From Drosophila pseudoobscura (Eukaryota > Arthropoda > Insecta > Diptera > Drosophilidae): 64,000 nt of DNA. The number at the start of each line of letters is the position of its first letter. Position 1 is the first letter of the stretch. The DNA lies in the NCBI RefSeq assembly GCF_009870125.1, contig NC_046683.1:46639869-46703868 (forward strand). Direction: 5' to 3'. Positions 1 through 14,184 of this stretch are shown in pieces. A program made the position numbers and the translations under genes. The notes below the pieces were generated by a model. That model saw only the letters and a list, made by a program, of their open reading frames with translations. It was not told the origin of the DNA and did no database searches.

Positions 1-800
1 GTTTTCTTGTAGTCTCTTTTGTGCTTCCATTTGGTTCGGTCCAATGCGTGTTGCATCTCTCTCTCTCTCATTCGTAGACGTTCAACGTTTCCCCTACTCT
101 CTCGCTTGCCTAGGTGCCTGCTCTCACGTTGGCCCTGCAATCCGATTCCCCTTTGCCGCCCCTTGCCTCTGGGATTGTTGTTCGTCTGCATCTGCATGCT
201 GTTTGCTTTGTGGAAGTGATGCGCTCGTGAGCCAAAGGAGGTGCTGCCATGCAGGCATTTCACTTTCTTATCTCTTTTGGTTTTTACAATCTCCGCTCAA
301 ACTAAGATTCCAAAATCGATGGATTCGTTTCCTTTCGTTTAACAATAAAATATTAAACATCGCAGTTTTAAATTCTCCACATGGCGTTAAATGCTCCACT
401 CACGCTGCCTTCACTAGGTCCGCGAAACGTTGTCTTCTCTCTCGCGCTCTCTCTCGGCTTGCTGGCAGTGCTGCCAGAATCAGAGTCAATTCCAGCTATA
501 TTTGAAAAAAAAACAAAAATTAATTAAAAACAAATAATTTGAAAATTAACTAATACCCCAAAAATAAATTCATTTGATCAATTGGCTCTTTCATGCTATC
601 AATATCGGCAAATTTGATTTATTAAATAGTTTCCGCAATATTATCGGTTGTTTTTTTGCAAGCAGCACATACTCTGTTTCAAGTGGACAACAAAAAAAAG
701 CTGAATGTATAATTTTCTAGGAATTTAAATATATAAAAATTGTAAAATCTTAAACAAGCTAAATTGGCAGCACTGATGCTTACATTGACACCCACACAGA
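1..800. other. Intergenic, no gene seen
   Basis: CT-rich then AT-rich DNA. Short open frames run through pyrimidine-rich low-complexity sequence (about 44-505) but show no recognisable domain and no splice-consistent extension. I see no supported gene here. Confidence 0.5.
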
Positions 801-815
801 CTTAACACCTACATC

Positions 816-1500
816 GGGCTGCACCAACACTAAATAAATGCTGGGTTAAGTCCACTGTGTGTGAGAAGTTGGGGAGAGAATATTAGCCTCGTTTGCTCTC
901 TCGCCTGCTCTCTCGCTCTCTCTCTCTCTCTCTCTCTGACGGCAGACATATCTCCCATGGAGCATGATGAAATTATACAAGGTGGTGTATTCGATCTCTT
1001 TCGGGTCTTATTCATACTCACACAATCCCAACGAAGTTGAGCAAAATAAGCCCCGAAAAGAGAGCCCGTCGAGCGAATACACCACCTGGTTTAATTTCAT
1101 TATGCCCTAAAACATATATATTCTTGATCAACATGATATTTGAGTGGATTTTTATGAAAACCTAGGCTTTCAGTTTTGAAGATATCTCATGAATTGACTC
1201 ATTTGTGGGAACCGGCCTTATCGGGGCACTATCGCTATAGCTATAGGAAGGATCGGGGAAAAACAACTTGTGAGACAAGCTTGTTTTTTAATTGAGATAA
1301 CTCAACAAATCGTTCAGATATATGTGAATGTTTTAACATGATTCACAAAAATTGGGTCCAAGTCGGACGAATATATCATAGCTCCCGTAGGAACTATTGG
1401 TGGAAAACAAGTTGTTGTGAGAGAAACACATGCACGAGTACATTCTCGTATTTAAAGCGCGCCGCAGCCGCACCAACACAAAGTAAATGCTGGCTGGCAA
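816..1500. mobile_element. Dispersed-repeat patch with inverted repeat (DINE/Helitron-like candidate)
   Basis: Seen: an arm near 960-1008 (agcatgatgaaattatacaa, then ggtggtgtattcg) recurs in inverted orientation near 1055-1108, separated by about 50 bp. A related motif (gcaccaacac..taaatgctgg) lies in direct orientation at 821-846 and 1470-1493. Between about 1190 and 1430 two diverged subunits share a pattern of the type 'atatca.tagct.cc.taggaac.at.gg', typical of dispersed Drosophila repeats. Inference: a decayed non-autonomous element of the DINE-1/SGM (Helitron-derived) kind. The family name is a guess from pattern memory; the inverted and direct repeats are directly visible. Confidence 0.4.
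903..939. repeat. (CT)n microsatellite
   Basis: Nearly uninterrupted CT dinucleotides inside the repeat patch, next to the left arm of the inverted repeat. Confidence 0.85.
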
Positions 1501-1659
1501 TCGAGGGTCCGAGTCGGCGTCGGGTAAAAACATCGCACATTTCAAAAAAATCGTTCAAATCGGTCGAATCGGGCGAGCTCCCGAGCTCAGATAAACTGAA
1601 ACACCATCTAACATTGAACATCTTTGTTCCCGCTGCTGTTTTTAAAAGTAAATAATTTA

Positions 1660-4600
1660 ATTATTAAGAATGGAGACCAGAAGTTGCAGCAATTCTGCGT
1701 AGAAGATCGGAGATAGACATGCACATACATATGTACATACTTTGAAAGAACGTTTGCCATGTGCGTTGTGAGTGCCAGTACTGCGCCTTGCTGCCTTGTA
1801 CATAAGGCGATAAAAATACCGCGCTGCTCTTGTGTTTATTTTCAATTTTTGGTTAGGAAGTGAACTCGTGACGTTTGCATGTTCTTGCAGAACGAACCCA
1901 AACCCAAACACAAACCCCAACCGAAATCGAAACCGAAACCGTTTTACGAGTGTGAAGGTCTGCAGAACAGACCCCAGAAGACCCCCTAACAACGGCGGCA
2001 AATCCTAGAGTCCATTTACTTTCTTTACTCATGTGCATTAGTACATATGATATGTGCATATGTATCTGCGTTGCTTTAACAGCAATTTCTTTGTTCAAGC
2101 GGTGTTCTCTTATGTTTTGTTTTTTTTTTCTTTTCTTTTCTGTTCTGTTCTGCTCTGCTTGTGTTCTTCCATGCCCTCTCTTCCGCCAGTGCACCATATA
2201 TAGAAATGCACCTGAAGAAGAGGCAGAATATCGTCATGTATGTGCATGCATACATACATAAATACAACCGAGAAGTGTACATGTATGTGGTCATGTGTGT
2301 CGATAATATGGAACCCAGCAGCTGCATCGGAAACTTCCTTTTGTTGACCAAATGGTCTGGGCCTGGCATACAGTAATGTAATTAAAGTTCTCCATAATAT
2401 TGTTTACTTTCGTTTACTGCCCGAGTGTTTACCTGCAAATGTGAGAAATTGAAAAGTTCCGTGGGTGTCCACGGATCGCTGTTTTTCGCTCTCTCCGGGA
2501 TCTGATCTGTGCGGAAAGTACGAAGAGTACATAGAAGAGAAAGAATTGCTGCAATTCTTTGGGTTATCTATGTGGTACATTTCACTAATTTAAATAAATA
2601 TTTCAGTTCAATTCCGTTCCTTTTCAAATCAAATAAAATATGGGATTTAGAACCATAGAATCCAACAATCGACCATGTATTGGTCCGAATCTCCCTCCGA
2701 TTGGTTTTCCAAGTGATCATGCTATTGTATAATGGATCATGATTCACGGCCAGCTCACTTCTTATCAACAAAGCACGGACCACGCATCCCAATAATCACT
2801 AGAAATATCTACATACTATACTCGTATATGTACATACATATATTTATTCGGAAGTCGTTGTCTGGCTGGCACTGAAAGTGAAACCGATCATGTGATACCC
2901 GAAATATAAACCCATTAAAAAGATTTTCTTTATACAGCTATGTGTACTGCATTTTGAATAACGCTTCAAAGTCGTTGAACCTCAGAGACCCAAGCAGCTG
3001 TGGGGTCTGTGGGGGAGGACTGAACCTATAGCGAAGTTGCCCCAATTTGTATTGTCCCAGGCCCAGTCATTATATAACTGTTCTCTGTGATTGGTTCCCA
3101 GTTCCATTCCTCCATGACAACTGGTAGAAAAGTTAAGGTTTTCTTATCAGAGATTTTTCTTTAACTGCAATCTCAAGGTCACAAACAAATGATTAGGAAA
3201 TGGCAATGTCTAAACTGAAAGTAGAGAAATATATAGCCACTCAATTCCAATAGTATACAGTAGGTAGATAAATGTATAATAAATATAAACAATATATTTA
3301 TACGTTTGTGGTTGTGGGTTAAACCTGTTGGGCACGTTTCCCTGTATTTCCCCCATTACAGTTTTCAACGTGAAATATACAATAGTTGCATGGAATACAA
3401 CTTTGGAGATACCACAGTATACCAAGTTCTTTGTAAACATCCATAAATTGCTTTTTTTAATTTGACAAAACTTTTCCTCTCCATTTCTCAATTGAATACT
3501 CCCAAATGAGGCATCAAACAAAATCATTGTTAACTCAAATATTTGTCGGAGAAATTAGCACCTTCCTTTATTGAGTCTGACAGATAACGTGATTTTTTGT
3601 TTCTGTTTATTAATTCACACCTAATGAGCAGCGTAATCAAATACCCAACTAATACATCGTATATGCTGTATATGTATGTATGTATTCATTTTCTGATATA
3701 ACGATATCAGTTACTAGTTGTTTTATGTGGTCATTGAACGTACAAACCCAAATAATATATGTTCACACTGTATATTCTCAGATAAGTTTTGTTTCTGCTT
3801 TTTTTTGGGTTCAATTCCAATAACAGATAAATATTTTTGGGGTACTGATTGAATTTTGTATGAAAACAAACGTGATGTAGCGGTTATATAGACTATTTAT
3901 AGGTTTTTGTTATCTCTACCAATTCAACGATTTTTCTGAAATTTGTGCTCTTTTTGATATGGTTCTTATACAATCGACTCTTCTATTATTTGTTGAGTAA
4001 GGCATACATAATATATTGTAATAAACATTCCATAATTTTACTTCAAGTACACAAATACTTAGATTTCACACCTGTTTCTATGACTGTGACGTACAGACAT
4101 CTTATGTACTTTAGGCAACGGCCTGCTTACCACATACCCCCTTTAATTGGCTTACCTACGCCTTTGTAAAGAAAAAAATAAAAAATCCCCAACCCGAGGC
4201 AGTTAATTATGCAAATTTTTGTATAGTTTTTGTTTTGCTGACAATGTCAATGTCAAGTTCGAATTTCTATGGCCAAACAAGTGACATATTAATTGATAGA
4301 ACAATTATTGTGACTTCAGATTTGAACTAAAACATCATCCCATATTCGGTATATTGTGGCTGTTGCGGTCACCAGGGTTATTTGTAATTGATATTCCTTA
4401 CATTTTATCGGGAAGTGGAGCCCCGGTGAAGGTGAAAAAGTTGAATGAATTACTAGAGATTCATAAACTAAATAAATGAATTTAATTTATACTTTTTTAG
4501 TGCAATCAACCCGCGCATACTTTGAATACAATGAGTCAGTCTCTGAGCCACAGGCTCTTCCTATTGATAATGTTAATTTGTACAGCGCTATTCAGGCAGT

Positions 4601-5540
4601 TTCCGCTTTTCGATGTTGCAAACCGCAAACAGTTTCTCCGGAGGCGATAAAACTAAGTTCTGAATAACGAATGGATGGGATATAGCACACGATCCAAAAA
4701 GTGTTTCCCTTGCCCGCTCCGACGGCTCTCTACAGATAACCTCCAGCTCGACCTCCTGCGGAGGCACACGAGTCTTTGTTGTCAGGCGCCTTGGCCTGTG
4801 TGAATGAACCAAAAAGGGAGGCACAATGATCGCAAGAGACTGCAATTTCCATATCAAATTTATGCGAATGTCGTAAGGTGATCTGTCTTTGCACTCGAAT
4901 TATTTTAATGGGCAATTGTCAAACTGTTCGTAGAGTCGAGTACAGTCGTGCCCCGACTAACAGGCACCCAAAAGCCGTTCGATTGGTGGCCACTTGGGCC
5001 TAACTTCTTAACTGGGTTTCCAGTTTAAATTTAGATTATGTTTTTTGTACTTTGGATCAACTTAATCGGCTGCCTGTGCCTCTGCCTCTCTGATTAGAGT
5101 CTAAAGTACTCATCCCTGTTCAACAAAAATATACAATAGCCGAGCACTTGAACTGGAAACACAAATTTCTTATCAGCATTTTGAAATGGTCTAGTTTATA
5201 GAAAGTATACCTATTACTTTCAGTAAAAAGTATGAAATTTCGTGTGTTTTTATTTTTGAAATAGTTAGAAACCTAACCTTTACGGTTTTTCAAATTGCAC
5301 TTTGCTTTGTTTTCGCTAATTTTTTATGGGTTTGTTTTTATCTTTATGAACTGGATTTTTGCTTTTAGCAGACTGGTTTGCTTATCGGTGAACAAATGTA
5401 TGGCAAAGTGATCAAAATCGACCAGTTTATATCAATATTTTTGTATTTTTATTTCCGATGTCGAAAGCCTATTCAAATTTCACATTTCAATGTCTGGCTT
5501 CAGTACCACATATGGAAATAATAATATATATAGGCGGTCG
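1660..5540. other. Intergenic, no gene seen
   Basis: AT-rich DNA with scattered catacatatg-type microsatellites. Open frames are short, without domains and without consistent splice partners. No gene, tRNA or clear promoter was recognised. Confidence 0.5.
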
Positions 5541-5545
5541 TGCCT

Positions 5546-5836
5546 GGCTTTGCCATTCTAACTGGACTTTTTTATTTAATTGTGTGTTGTTAAAATCATA
5601 CGAAATTGTACTACTATAATTAGGGTATTCTTCAGACAGCTGTTTCGATAATACCCCGAAATGAATCATAGTTGCATTAAGCCTTGCCATTCTAACTGCA
5701 CTGTAAAGTTCTTTATTTATTTAATTGGGTTTTTAAAATCATACGACATTGTACTACTACTGTAATTACGGCACTCTTCAGACAGGTGTTTCGATAATAC
5801 CCCGAAATGAAAGTACCCGCATTGAATCATTGCTCA
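5546..5836. repeat. Tandem duplication, about 135-150 bp unit
   Basis: Copy 1 (about 5546-5677) and copy 2 (about 5682-5836) share, in order, tgccattctaactg, an ATTTAATTG stretch, aaaatcatacga, attgtactacta, ttcagacag and gtttcgataataccccgaaa. They differ by substitutions and small indels, so the duplication is not very recent. Confidence 0.85.
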
Positions 5837-5839
5837 ATA

Positions 5840-8800
5840 GCACTCTCTCTCTCTCTCTCTCCCTCTTAATGAGAATGAGATTTACTTGAGGCAATTTTAA
5901 AATCCCTTTATTGTTTTGTTTTAAAAGGGGTACGAGTATAAGCCCTGCTAATTATTCTCCTTTATTTATAATTTCATTCGAAAGATAACCTGTTGCTGCA
6001 TCTGAATATGGTAATTTCGTAAAATAAATTTGTCATTTAATTTCCGCATCGAAGGTTTCGAAATGCATTCAAGCAAAACTTGCCAAACCAACCAAACCAT
6101 CCTCTATATATAGAGCCTGTTTATTGATACGTTAATTTACGCAAATACGTGATCATTTGGGGGCTAATAAATAACAATGTTTCACCCCAGCTCGGAACAC
6201 TAACACTACACTCACTCGCTGTCTCTCGCCACGACATGACCCATTACTTCAATTAACTTGTAAACACTCTACTCTATACATCGCTCTTCACTTATCGAGA
6301 ACGCCCCCAGGGACCCTGTGAGACTGTGGAACTACATTACTCTCTATCAAAGTGCATTTTCTATCTCGGAATCTGTCGGCTGCACGGGTACTTGCCCTGG
6401 CCAAACAATGACAAATGGCATTTCGAAAATTGTCTGTAAACGGGCAATTAATTTATTTACCAAGCCACAACAATAAGAAGCAACTGTGTCTTTGGGTGGT
6501 CCGGATATACTAAGATACATCCTCGTACATAGTTCTGCTTTAGTTATCTGATTGTTTAGCCTATCAAGCTGTTCAATTAGATTACGGAGAAGCCCGTCCA
6601 AAGTTAAGCGAGAAATTTTGGTGTTTCTTGGCGGGTGCCGGCGGAAGTCTGTTCCCGGCCTGCTATTAGTTGATTATTCCCCTTATTATCCATGTGGGCT
6701 GTAAGAAATTGTGGGCACACATAGCCATTAAATATAATTGTATGGTATTGCACTAATACCTGTTCATTCAAGCATTAAGTACATATATTTGGAATTTCTT
6801 TTATTCAATTGTACTCTGTAATAAAGTAATTATTACTACATTGTTTTGTACATCTGCTTCTGTGGATTGGCGGCTTGCTTTGGGAACTTCTAGAATGTCT
6901 ACTGTTTACATCGGGAAATCCTAGAGTACTAAAGATTTGATTGGCAAACAGGACTTTGTTCCACTGATTCCTTGGAGTTCTATAACCTTTTCTACCTATA
7001 AATAAAACCAACATTCCTTCCTTCTTTATCAGCTGAAGCTCGTTGAAAATTCCACTCCCCTATGATCCAACGATGAGTAAATATTTTTACTCAGATTATA
7101 TTGCAATACAAACATGTAATACTATAAGAGTACAGATACTATGTATATAGAACCTATAAATGCATACACATATATATTTATATATTATGTATACATATAT
7201 GTATTTCTTCATTTTTGATTGATATTCAGGGCGCCTTCTGACGTAGATGACCAATTGTCAATTGATAGGAGCCTCATAGATTGTTTGCACATTGTTGGAA
7301 ACAAAATGTTGTTCTATATACTAGTATGCTCTATATAATAGACTCCACTTTATCAATTTTTGCCTTCTGTCTCGCGTTCATTCGCTTCTCCTATCGGCAT
7401 TGGTAATCAATCAGGGGCACACACACAGACACACACACACATAACAGGCCCGGGGCAACAGCAACGAGCCTTCTCTATGAGATGATGGACTTTTCTAGCA
7501 GCAAAATGGAATATTTGGGTTTTTGGCAGGGGGCGTGGCTGGGTGCTTTGAGAGAGAGGTTCGGTTCGAGTGCCTGCGCGTGTTTGAATTTGTATTAATA
7601 ATACTTTTAATTGCCGTGTGGAAATATTTCTCAATTAAAGACTGACTTATGACTCGCAAGCCGAGGGAAATACTCGAAAGTATTATACGTACTACAGGGT
7701 TGGGTTTCAATAAACATTGCACTTCTCAGCGAGTGGTCTATAGTATAGATAGATCTATGGCAATAGCCATAGCTTTGCCAATGCCCGAGAAGTGGATTCT
7801 ACAGTGCGTCTCAGAAGCTTAAGAGTGTGTATGGGAAGAGGGCTCCCCAATTTGGATACTCAGAAAAGTACATAGAATTGTCTAGTATTTGTTTGGGCCA
7901 GAAGCCAAACAGGCTCCTAAGTGTGCCACACTATGGATGAAACGCACTGTAGATCGCCTATTTGCCCCAGTCTCCGACGTACCCATCCCATCCCCTTTAG
8001 CCATAAACAATTGAGGTCGACTGTGCGAACACACAATAAAAAATGATGATAGACTTTGATGATGTTGATATTGATATTGATGGCAGTGGCGGATATCTCT
8101 ATCTCGTATTCCCACCCTCGGTCGCTCGGCCCTCGATCACGTGTTGGTCAGAAAATGCAGTGTGAAATTAAATGCTAATATTCGTCGCATCGCCCATAAA
8201 AAAGAGCAGATCGATCTCAAATTACCCCCCGAAAACAATAGTAACAACGAATCCTATACTACTTCAAAACTAGTGTAAACAATACCGAGTACACTGTGAG
8301 CAAAATAAATAACAATCAAAGATAAGCCGGCTAAAACGGCTCAAAAAAGGCGGCAACTTGTTAAATAAACTAATTAATTCAATTAAGCTTTTTTTATATA
8401 CATATAAACAAATGTATGTGTGTGTGTTTTTTGTGGTTTGTCTGTGGGAGTGATAGCTGCTACTTATGGATGAGTAATTCGAATAGATTTAGATAAAGAG
8501 TGTGAGAATAAAGATATATATCTCTATTAATATACCCATTTAATAACGCGAGTCTGGCTTTTATTGTTTTAATTCCCTTAATCTATTTAATTACTTGCGT
8601 TTCTCTTATTTGAGCTGAATTTAATGCTTGAGATTATGATAGGAGATCATTAAAAAGTGATCACTTTTGGCAAATGAATTATAATTTACAAGGAGAAATT
8701 CTTTATTTTAAATGAAGCGAATATTCAAGATAAGCTTAAATCTTATTCCTCCTTCACATGGATTTTCTTTTTTGAGAAGTTCTTCTTTCATCGAATAAAT

Positions 8801-10138
8801 CTTGACATTTTGTTGTTTCCCCATCATGCAGTCAGCATATACATAAATACATACTCGTATCCCCTATCCAGTCCGTACAACCTCTTGAAATATTCAAAAA
8901 ACCATTTCACTTTGTGTCGTCAAGTCAATAAACTCTTTAAAGGTTGCATGCGACACGCCACAGATCCATTTCAACAGCTTTTTGTGTGGCTCTATAAGCC
9001 CCTGCCCTGCCCTGCCCTGCTCTGCCCTGCCTGTCACATGTCTCTGTCCCCCTTGGGGGGTGCGGGGGTGTAGTCACCTAAGCGATGTTTACACATTGTA
9101 CGAGTATTTTATGCTAACATTACACCATTGACATTGACATTGGACATAGTCCGTTGGTTTCTTCTGTCTGTGTTCCGAACCGATCTATAATTAGTGGGTG
9201 CTTTCAGTTACACATATATGTATACACATAGAGTCGTATGTATCTGAAATACCATTGGATATATCAAAGTTAAGGGCAACACAACACGTGTGCTGAGGGT
9301 GTGTGCTGTGCGGCTCTGCTATTATATTTGTCTGCGGCTTACAGGGGCTTGATTGATTGTAACTTTTATTTCCGATAAGAACCTTCATAGCAATCATTGA
9401 TTAGGACGTGCCTCCGAACGCACCATGAAAGCGATACATTCATATGTACATACATATATCTAGGTTTTTTTTTATTCGTATTCTAACTTACGCATAGATT
9501 ACCTAACATACACCGCATTCTATACTGGCAGGGGCCGATGACGCTCAGTGTGGAGAATGGAGGCCAACTGTCGTCATGAATATGCGCCTCTGAAATATCC
9601 GCCATGAGTATTCCTACTTATACGTATGTACATACGGACATACATACGTATATAGTATAGTGCTCGTATACCTCAGACGTTGACAAATTTTGTGGCACAA
9701 CTCAGGCATACCATACTCGATTCGCCGTTCCATTCTATTTCATTTCCATAGTATTACTGCAAAACGTTTTTTCGCCAAAAAGAAATTATATCACGCGCCT
9801 GATTTCCATATGCTTCTTGATTTATTTATTATTTTTTTTTTTTTTGGTCTTTTTTGTGTGTGCTGTGCTGGGGGGCTATGGTGTGTGCTCGATTCAAATG
9901 ATTTTCAATTGCTTACGTTTGGGCTTCAATGTGCGGTATACTGATGGATACTGATGGCATTTTAATGAAGCGTGAACGATGACAATCGATTGCTCGGGTT
10001 CGGAGTTCAGATGGCTTTTTGGGTACGGCGATATGGCAACAAGTGTTTTGCTTCTGTTTCATATAAATAAGACTTAAAGGGGGCTCGTTCTTGATCTTTT
10101 TTATTGATCTATTTCTCTTGTGCTCTATTTACTTACAG
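5840..10138. other. Upstream region of Indy, no protein gene seen
   Basis: No convincing coding sequence. The acceptor at 10137-10138 shows that Indy has at least one non-coding 5' exon somewhere upstream. A stretch around 8130-8350 (a CACGTG E-box, then A-rich leader-like sequence) is one place such an exon could start, but nothing in the sequence proves it. CCTGC-type pentamer repeats occur at about 9001-9031. Confidence 0.4.
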
Positions 10139-10162
10139 ATCTATACCCCAGCAGACATCAAA

Positions 10163-12509
10163 ATGGAAGTGTAAGTATTGCTGTATATACATATAAAGTA
10201 ATTGATATGATGTGATAGATTGATGGTTTTTGATCGATTCTGGAAAATAAAAGACTAAAAGTTAGCTTGAAGTAGTATTTTAGTAAGATCTAGAAAGCTA
10301 TAAACCCAGAACTGCTGGGTCCCTCAAATACCATATTGAGAAAAATTCTTTTTTAAAGGACAACATAAATAGAGTACACTTGCGGTAAATGATATCGCTA
10401 ATAAAATGTTGTAGAATCAACTCTAATTAGTATATTATTATCGTCTCTCTAATCGACAGTGAAATCGGTGAACCACCACAGCCGCCAGTGAAATGTTCCA
10501 ACTTCTTCAGCAATCACTGGAAGGGCCTTGTGGTCTTTCTGGTTCCTCTGTTATGCCTGCCCATAATGCTGCTCAACAATACACCCGTAAGTAGCTCTAA
10601 ACTACATTTAATCGAAATAGAATCCAAGCCTTAAAAATGGTTTAACTCTTTCAGGAATATCGCTGCATGTATCTGCTATTGGTGATGGCCGTGTTCTGGG
10701 TGACAGAAGCCCTGCCCCTCTATGTGACCTCAATGATACCCATTGTGGCGTTCCCCGTGATGGGAATTATGGTGAGACTTTTAACCTCCTTAGCTATGAA
10801 TGATTCCCAACTAAATTGTTGTTTATTTTTAGAGCTCCGATCAGACCTGCCGTTTGTACTTCAAAGACACGCTGGTCATGTTCATGGGTGGTATTATGGT
10901 GGCCCTGGCCGTGGAATACTGTAATCTGCACAAGCGCCTCGCCTTGAGGGTAATCCAGATCGTGGGCTGCAGTCCCCGGAGATTACACTTTGGCCTGATT
11001 ATGGTTACCATGTTTCTGTCCATGTGGATCTCGAACGCCGCCTGCACGGCTATGATGTGTCCGATTATTCAGGCTGTGCTGGAGGAGCTGCAGGCCCAGG
11101 GCGTCTGCAAGATCAACCACGAGCCCCAATATCAAATTGTCGGGGGCAACAAGAAGAACAACGAGGATGAGTAAGTGACCGAACAGGAAAGATAACTTTT
11201 ATTATTATACTAATGCCTGATTATTGATTACCCCCCACCAGGCCACCATATCCCACCAAGATCACTCTTTGCTACTATTTGGGCATTGCCTACGCCTCAT
11301 CGCTGGGCGGCTGTGGAACCATCATTGGAACGGCCACCAATCTCACCTTCAAGGGCATCTACGAGTCGCGTTTCCCCACCTCCACCGAACAGATGGATTT
11401 CCCCACATTCATGTTCTACTCGGTGCCAGCGATGTTGATCTACACATTCCTGACATTCCTCTTCCTGCAGTGGCACTTCATGGGCCTGTTCCGTCCCAAG
11501 AGCAAGGAGGCTCAGGAAGTGCAGTTGGGCAAGGATGGCGCCGATGTGGCCAAGAAGGTGATCGATCAGCGTTACAAGGAGCTGGGCCCCATGAGCATCC
11601 ACGAGATTCAAGTGATGATTCTGTTTATATTCATGGTCATCATGTACTTCACCCGCAAACCTGGCATCTTCCTGGGCTGGGCCGATTGGCTGAACACCAA
11701 GTGAGTGCAAAAACTGCCATTCACCTATCGGTGGAGCTGTACTAATACTAATACGTCTCTTCTTGATCCGTATCTTGCAGGGACATTCGCAACTCTATGC
11801 CAACTATTTTCGTGGTCATCATGTGCTTCATTCTGCCAGCGAACTATGCTTTCCTGCGCTACTGCTCGAGACGTGGCGGTCCAGTGCCCACGGGCCCGAC
11901 CCCCTCTCTGATTACCTGGAAGTTCATCCAGACCAAGGTGCCATGGGGCTTGGTCTTCCTTTTGGGCGGTGGCTTTGCCCTGGCCGAGGGCAGCAAAGTG
12001 AGCGGCATGGCCAAGCTGATTGGCAACGCCCTGATTGGCCTGAAGGTCTTGCCAAATGCTGTACTCCTGCTGGTGGTCATCCTGGTTGCTGTTGTGCTCA
12101 CGGCCTTCAGTTCCAATGTGGCTATTGCCAACATTATTATTCCCGTACTGGCGGAGATGGTGAGTTGATCTGTTTCACTCTTATCTGGATTGCATTTCTA
12201 ATAATTGCACATTCCTTGCAGTCGCTGGCCATTGAGATTCATCCGCTGTATCTGATTCTGCCCGCTGGTCTGGCCTGCAGCATGGCCTTCCACCTGCCAG
12301 TGAGCACTCCACCCAATGCTCTGGTTGCCGGCTATGCCAACATTAGAACAAAGGACATGGCCATTGCTGGAATCGGCCCCACCATCATCACCATCATTAT
12401 CCTGTTTATCTTCTGTCAAACCTGGGGCCTGGTTGTCTACCCGAACCTCAACTCGTTCCCCGAGTGGGCGCGTCTCGCGGCCGAAGCAGCTGTCAACAAG
12501 ACGCACTAG
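10163..12509 (+). CDS. Indy: INDY, SLC13-family di/tricarboxylate (citrate) transporter
   Basis: Plasma-membrane transporter of citrate and dicarboxylates. In Drosophila, INDY is known as a sodium-independent exchanger, and reduced dose has been linked to metabolism and lifespan. My exon reconstruction is 10163-10170, 10460-10586, 10655-10771, 10833-11170, 11242-11700, 11781-12159 and 12222-12509. All junctions are GT-AG and in phase, giving 571 aa, close to the known protein (about 572). Multiple hydrophobic membrane segments are evident. SLC13 substrate/cation-site motifs are present: GTATN (residues 226-230), SNVAIAN (461-467) and STPPNA (504-509). The start ATG sits in a tiny coding piece (8 nt, phase 2) of an exon beginning at 10139, so upstream leader exons exist. 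All key motifs are intact. The next gene on the same strand starts 1.7 kb downstream. Confidence 0.95.
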
Positions 12510-13575
12510 TTAGTTAGTCCTTAGTACTAGAAAAACATATAACACACCGAAACGTTAGGGAATTGTACAAGAAAAGTGCCTTTTGCTGAATGAAACAGAG
12601 CGAGAGAGAGATATATAGTTAGAGAGAGAAAGAACGAGAACAGAGCAGATGTTTAACAAGATATGCATTTCTGATTTGAGAACTTTTGATACAAATCATT
12701 GATTTTGTTTAGCAAAACGTGTAGCATACAAATGTGAGGAGAGAGCGTTATCAATGAACCAGGGTGGCAAAACCCCAGCGCTTTGCTCACGAAACTCAGC
12801 TAAATATTTAAATACAAATTAATGTTACTTAATTGTTGCATTTAGTAAGCAAAAACGAAGAAAGCATCATGAGAAACTACATTTAATGACCGACGCAGCA
12901 GTAGCAGCGGTAGTTTGCTTATATTTTTAATTACTAGACTGAGAGAACGTACATATTCAAGCATGTTTTGCAATTAATCAACAATTTTTGTAATGAATAA
13001 CTTACTCAATATTTGATTGCAAACCAAAATGAGCACACAAATAGCCTTAGTTTAAGTTTAAATGATACTGTGTAAATTTTCAAACGATTTATGTTGTATA
13101 TAGTTTTTAAAAGAAATCGAAGTAACAATAAAAAGCTCAACCAACAAATGAATGAAAGATTACAGTTAATTTCAAATATGAAACTCGATAGATGTCCCAA
13201 ACATCGACGGTGCACTAACATATCCGATAGAAACGTTTGTATCGATACCTTTAGCGAAAAAAATTGTGGTCTTATTCCACTAAACTTTAATTAAAGACAG
13301 CGAAGCAAGCAAAAAAAATCATGAGAAAAGGAAAACATGCAGTATCATTTATGATATATTAAAACTGAATCGTATGTTTGCTGGGATAGGACCAAAAACA
13401 ACAGAAAAATATTGTGTATACGTATCGATATACTGTTAAGAAAAGGAGTGAACCGACGGTATATTTGTGGTTATAATGTTATATTTTGTCAATTCCATCA
13501 ATCTATTAAATTTCATGGTATATTTAAAAACAAATGGTATAGAAATTCAATAAAAGCTAGTGTTTAAAATAAGCC
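12510..13575 (+). other. Indy: Indy 3' UTR with poly(A) signals
   Basis: AT-rich non-coding sequence follows the Indy stop. AATAAA hexamers lie at 13127-13132 and 13549-13554, either of which could end the transcript. Two TATCGATA (DRE-type) octamers at 13240-13247 and 13423-13430 may belong instead to the promoter of the next gene. Confidence 0.5.
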
Positions 13576-14038
13576 AGTCAAGTAGAAAATTGATTAATTA
13601 ATCGTATAAAAATATGTGGGCAGGACTGAGAGATCTATCTAGCTAGTAATATTCGACGGAATATCAAAATCGAGGAATGTATATACAACTAATTCTGTTT
13701 TTACACGGGAGATTGGTTCTTGAAAAAACCGTATAAGCAAAGAAACTGATCGCATGCAAAAATAGCTGATTGGTTCCTTATCTCTAAAACCTATTAAAAT
13801 ATATTTCCGTTTAAAAAATGTCTTTACCAAACACGTCTATTGCAAAAATTAGTCCCCTTAAATTTCCACAAAACGGGAACTCCCCTAAATTTTTGCTAAC
13901 TGCAATTGCTCTGGCCAGTGAATTTGCTTGTATGTATGTATACGCAAAAAAAACAAAAGAATCAAATATGTATGCATGTATGTTTGAGAGCTTTGTGTGG
14001 TTTGGAAACAGAATGAGGTGGAGCAGATCTTGAATACG

Positions 14039-14112
14039 TCAGTATATTTACGGTATATTTTTAAAATAAGACGGTATATTTGGTATATTTCTGCGGGTGG
14101 GGCGGTATATTT
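14039..14112 (+). promoter_or_regulatory. Tandem GTATATTT boxes (Ohler motif 6-like) upstream of the 503-aa gene
   Basis: Five boxes of the type (C/T)(A/G)GTATATTT lie at 14039-14050, 14051-14060, 14072-14081, 14081-14090 and 14103-14112. They match the Drosophila core-promoter motif 6 consensus KTYRGTATWTTT (established knowledge). They end about 70 bp before the ATG at 14185, consistent with a compact TATA-less promoter. The same arrangement recurs at 24045-24118 and 25533-25590 in reverse orientation. Confidence 0.6.
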
Positions 14113-14184
14113 TAACGATAAAGCAGCTGCATTTCTAAAGTGCAATAAAAAGAAAAGAAAAAAAGACAAGCTTGAACCAGCGGG

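Noticed and set aside
44..505. 153-codon frame at the left edge
   Set aside because: Cys/Leu/Ser-rich translation of CT-rich DNA, no domain and no splice partners.
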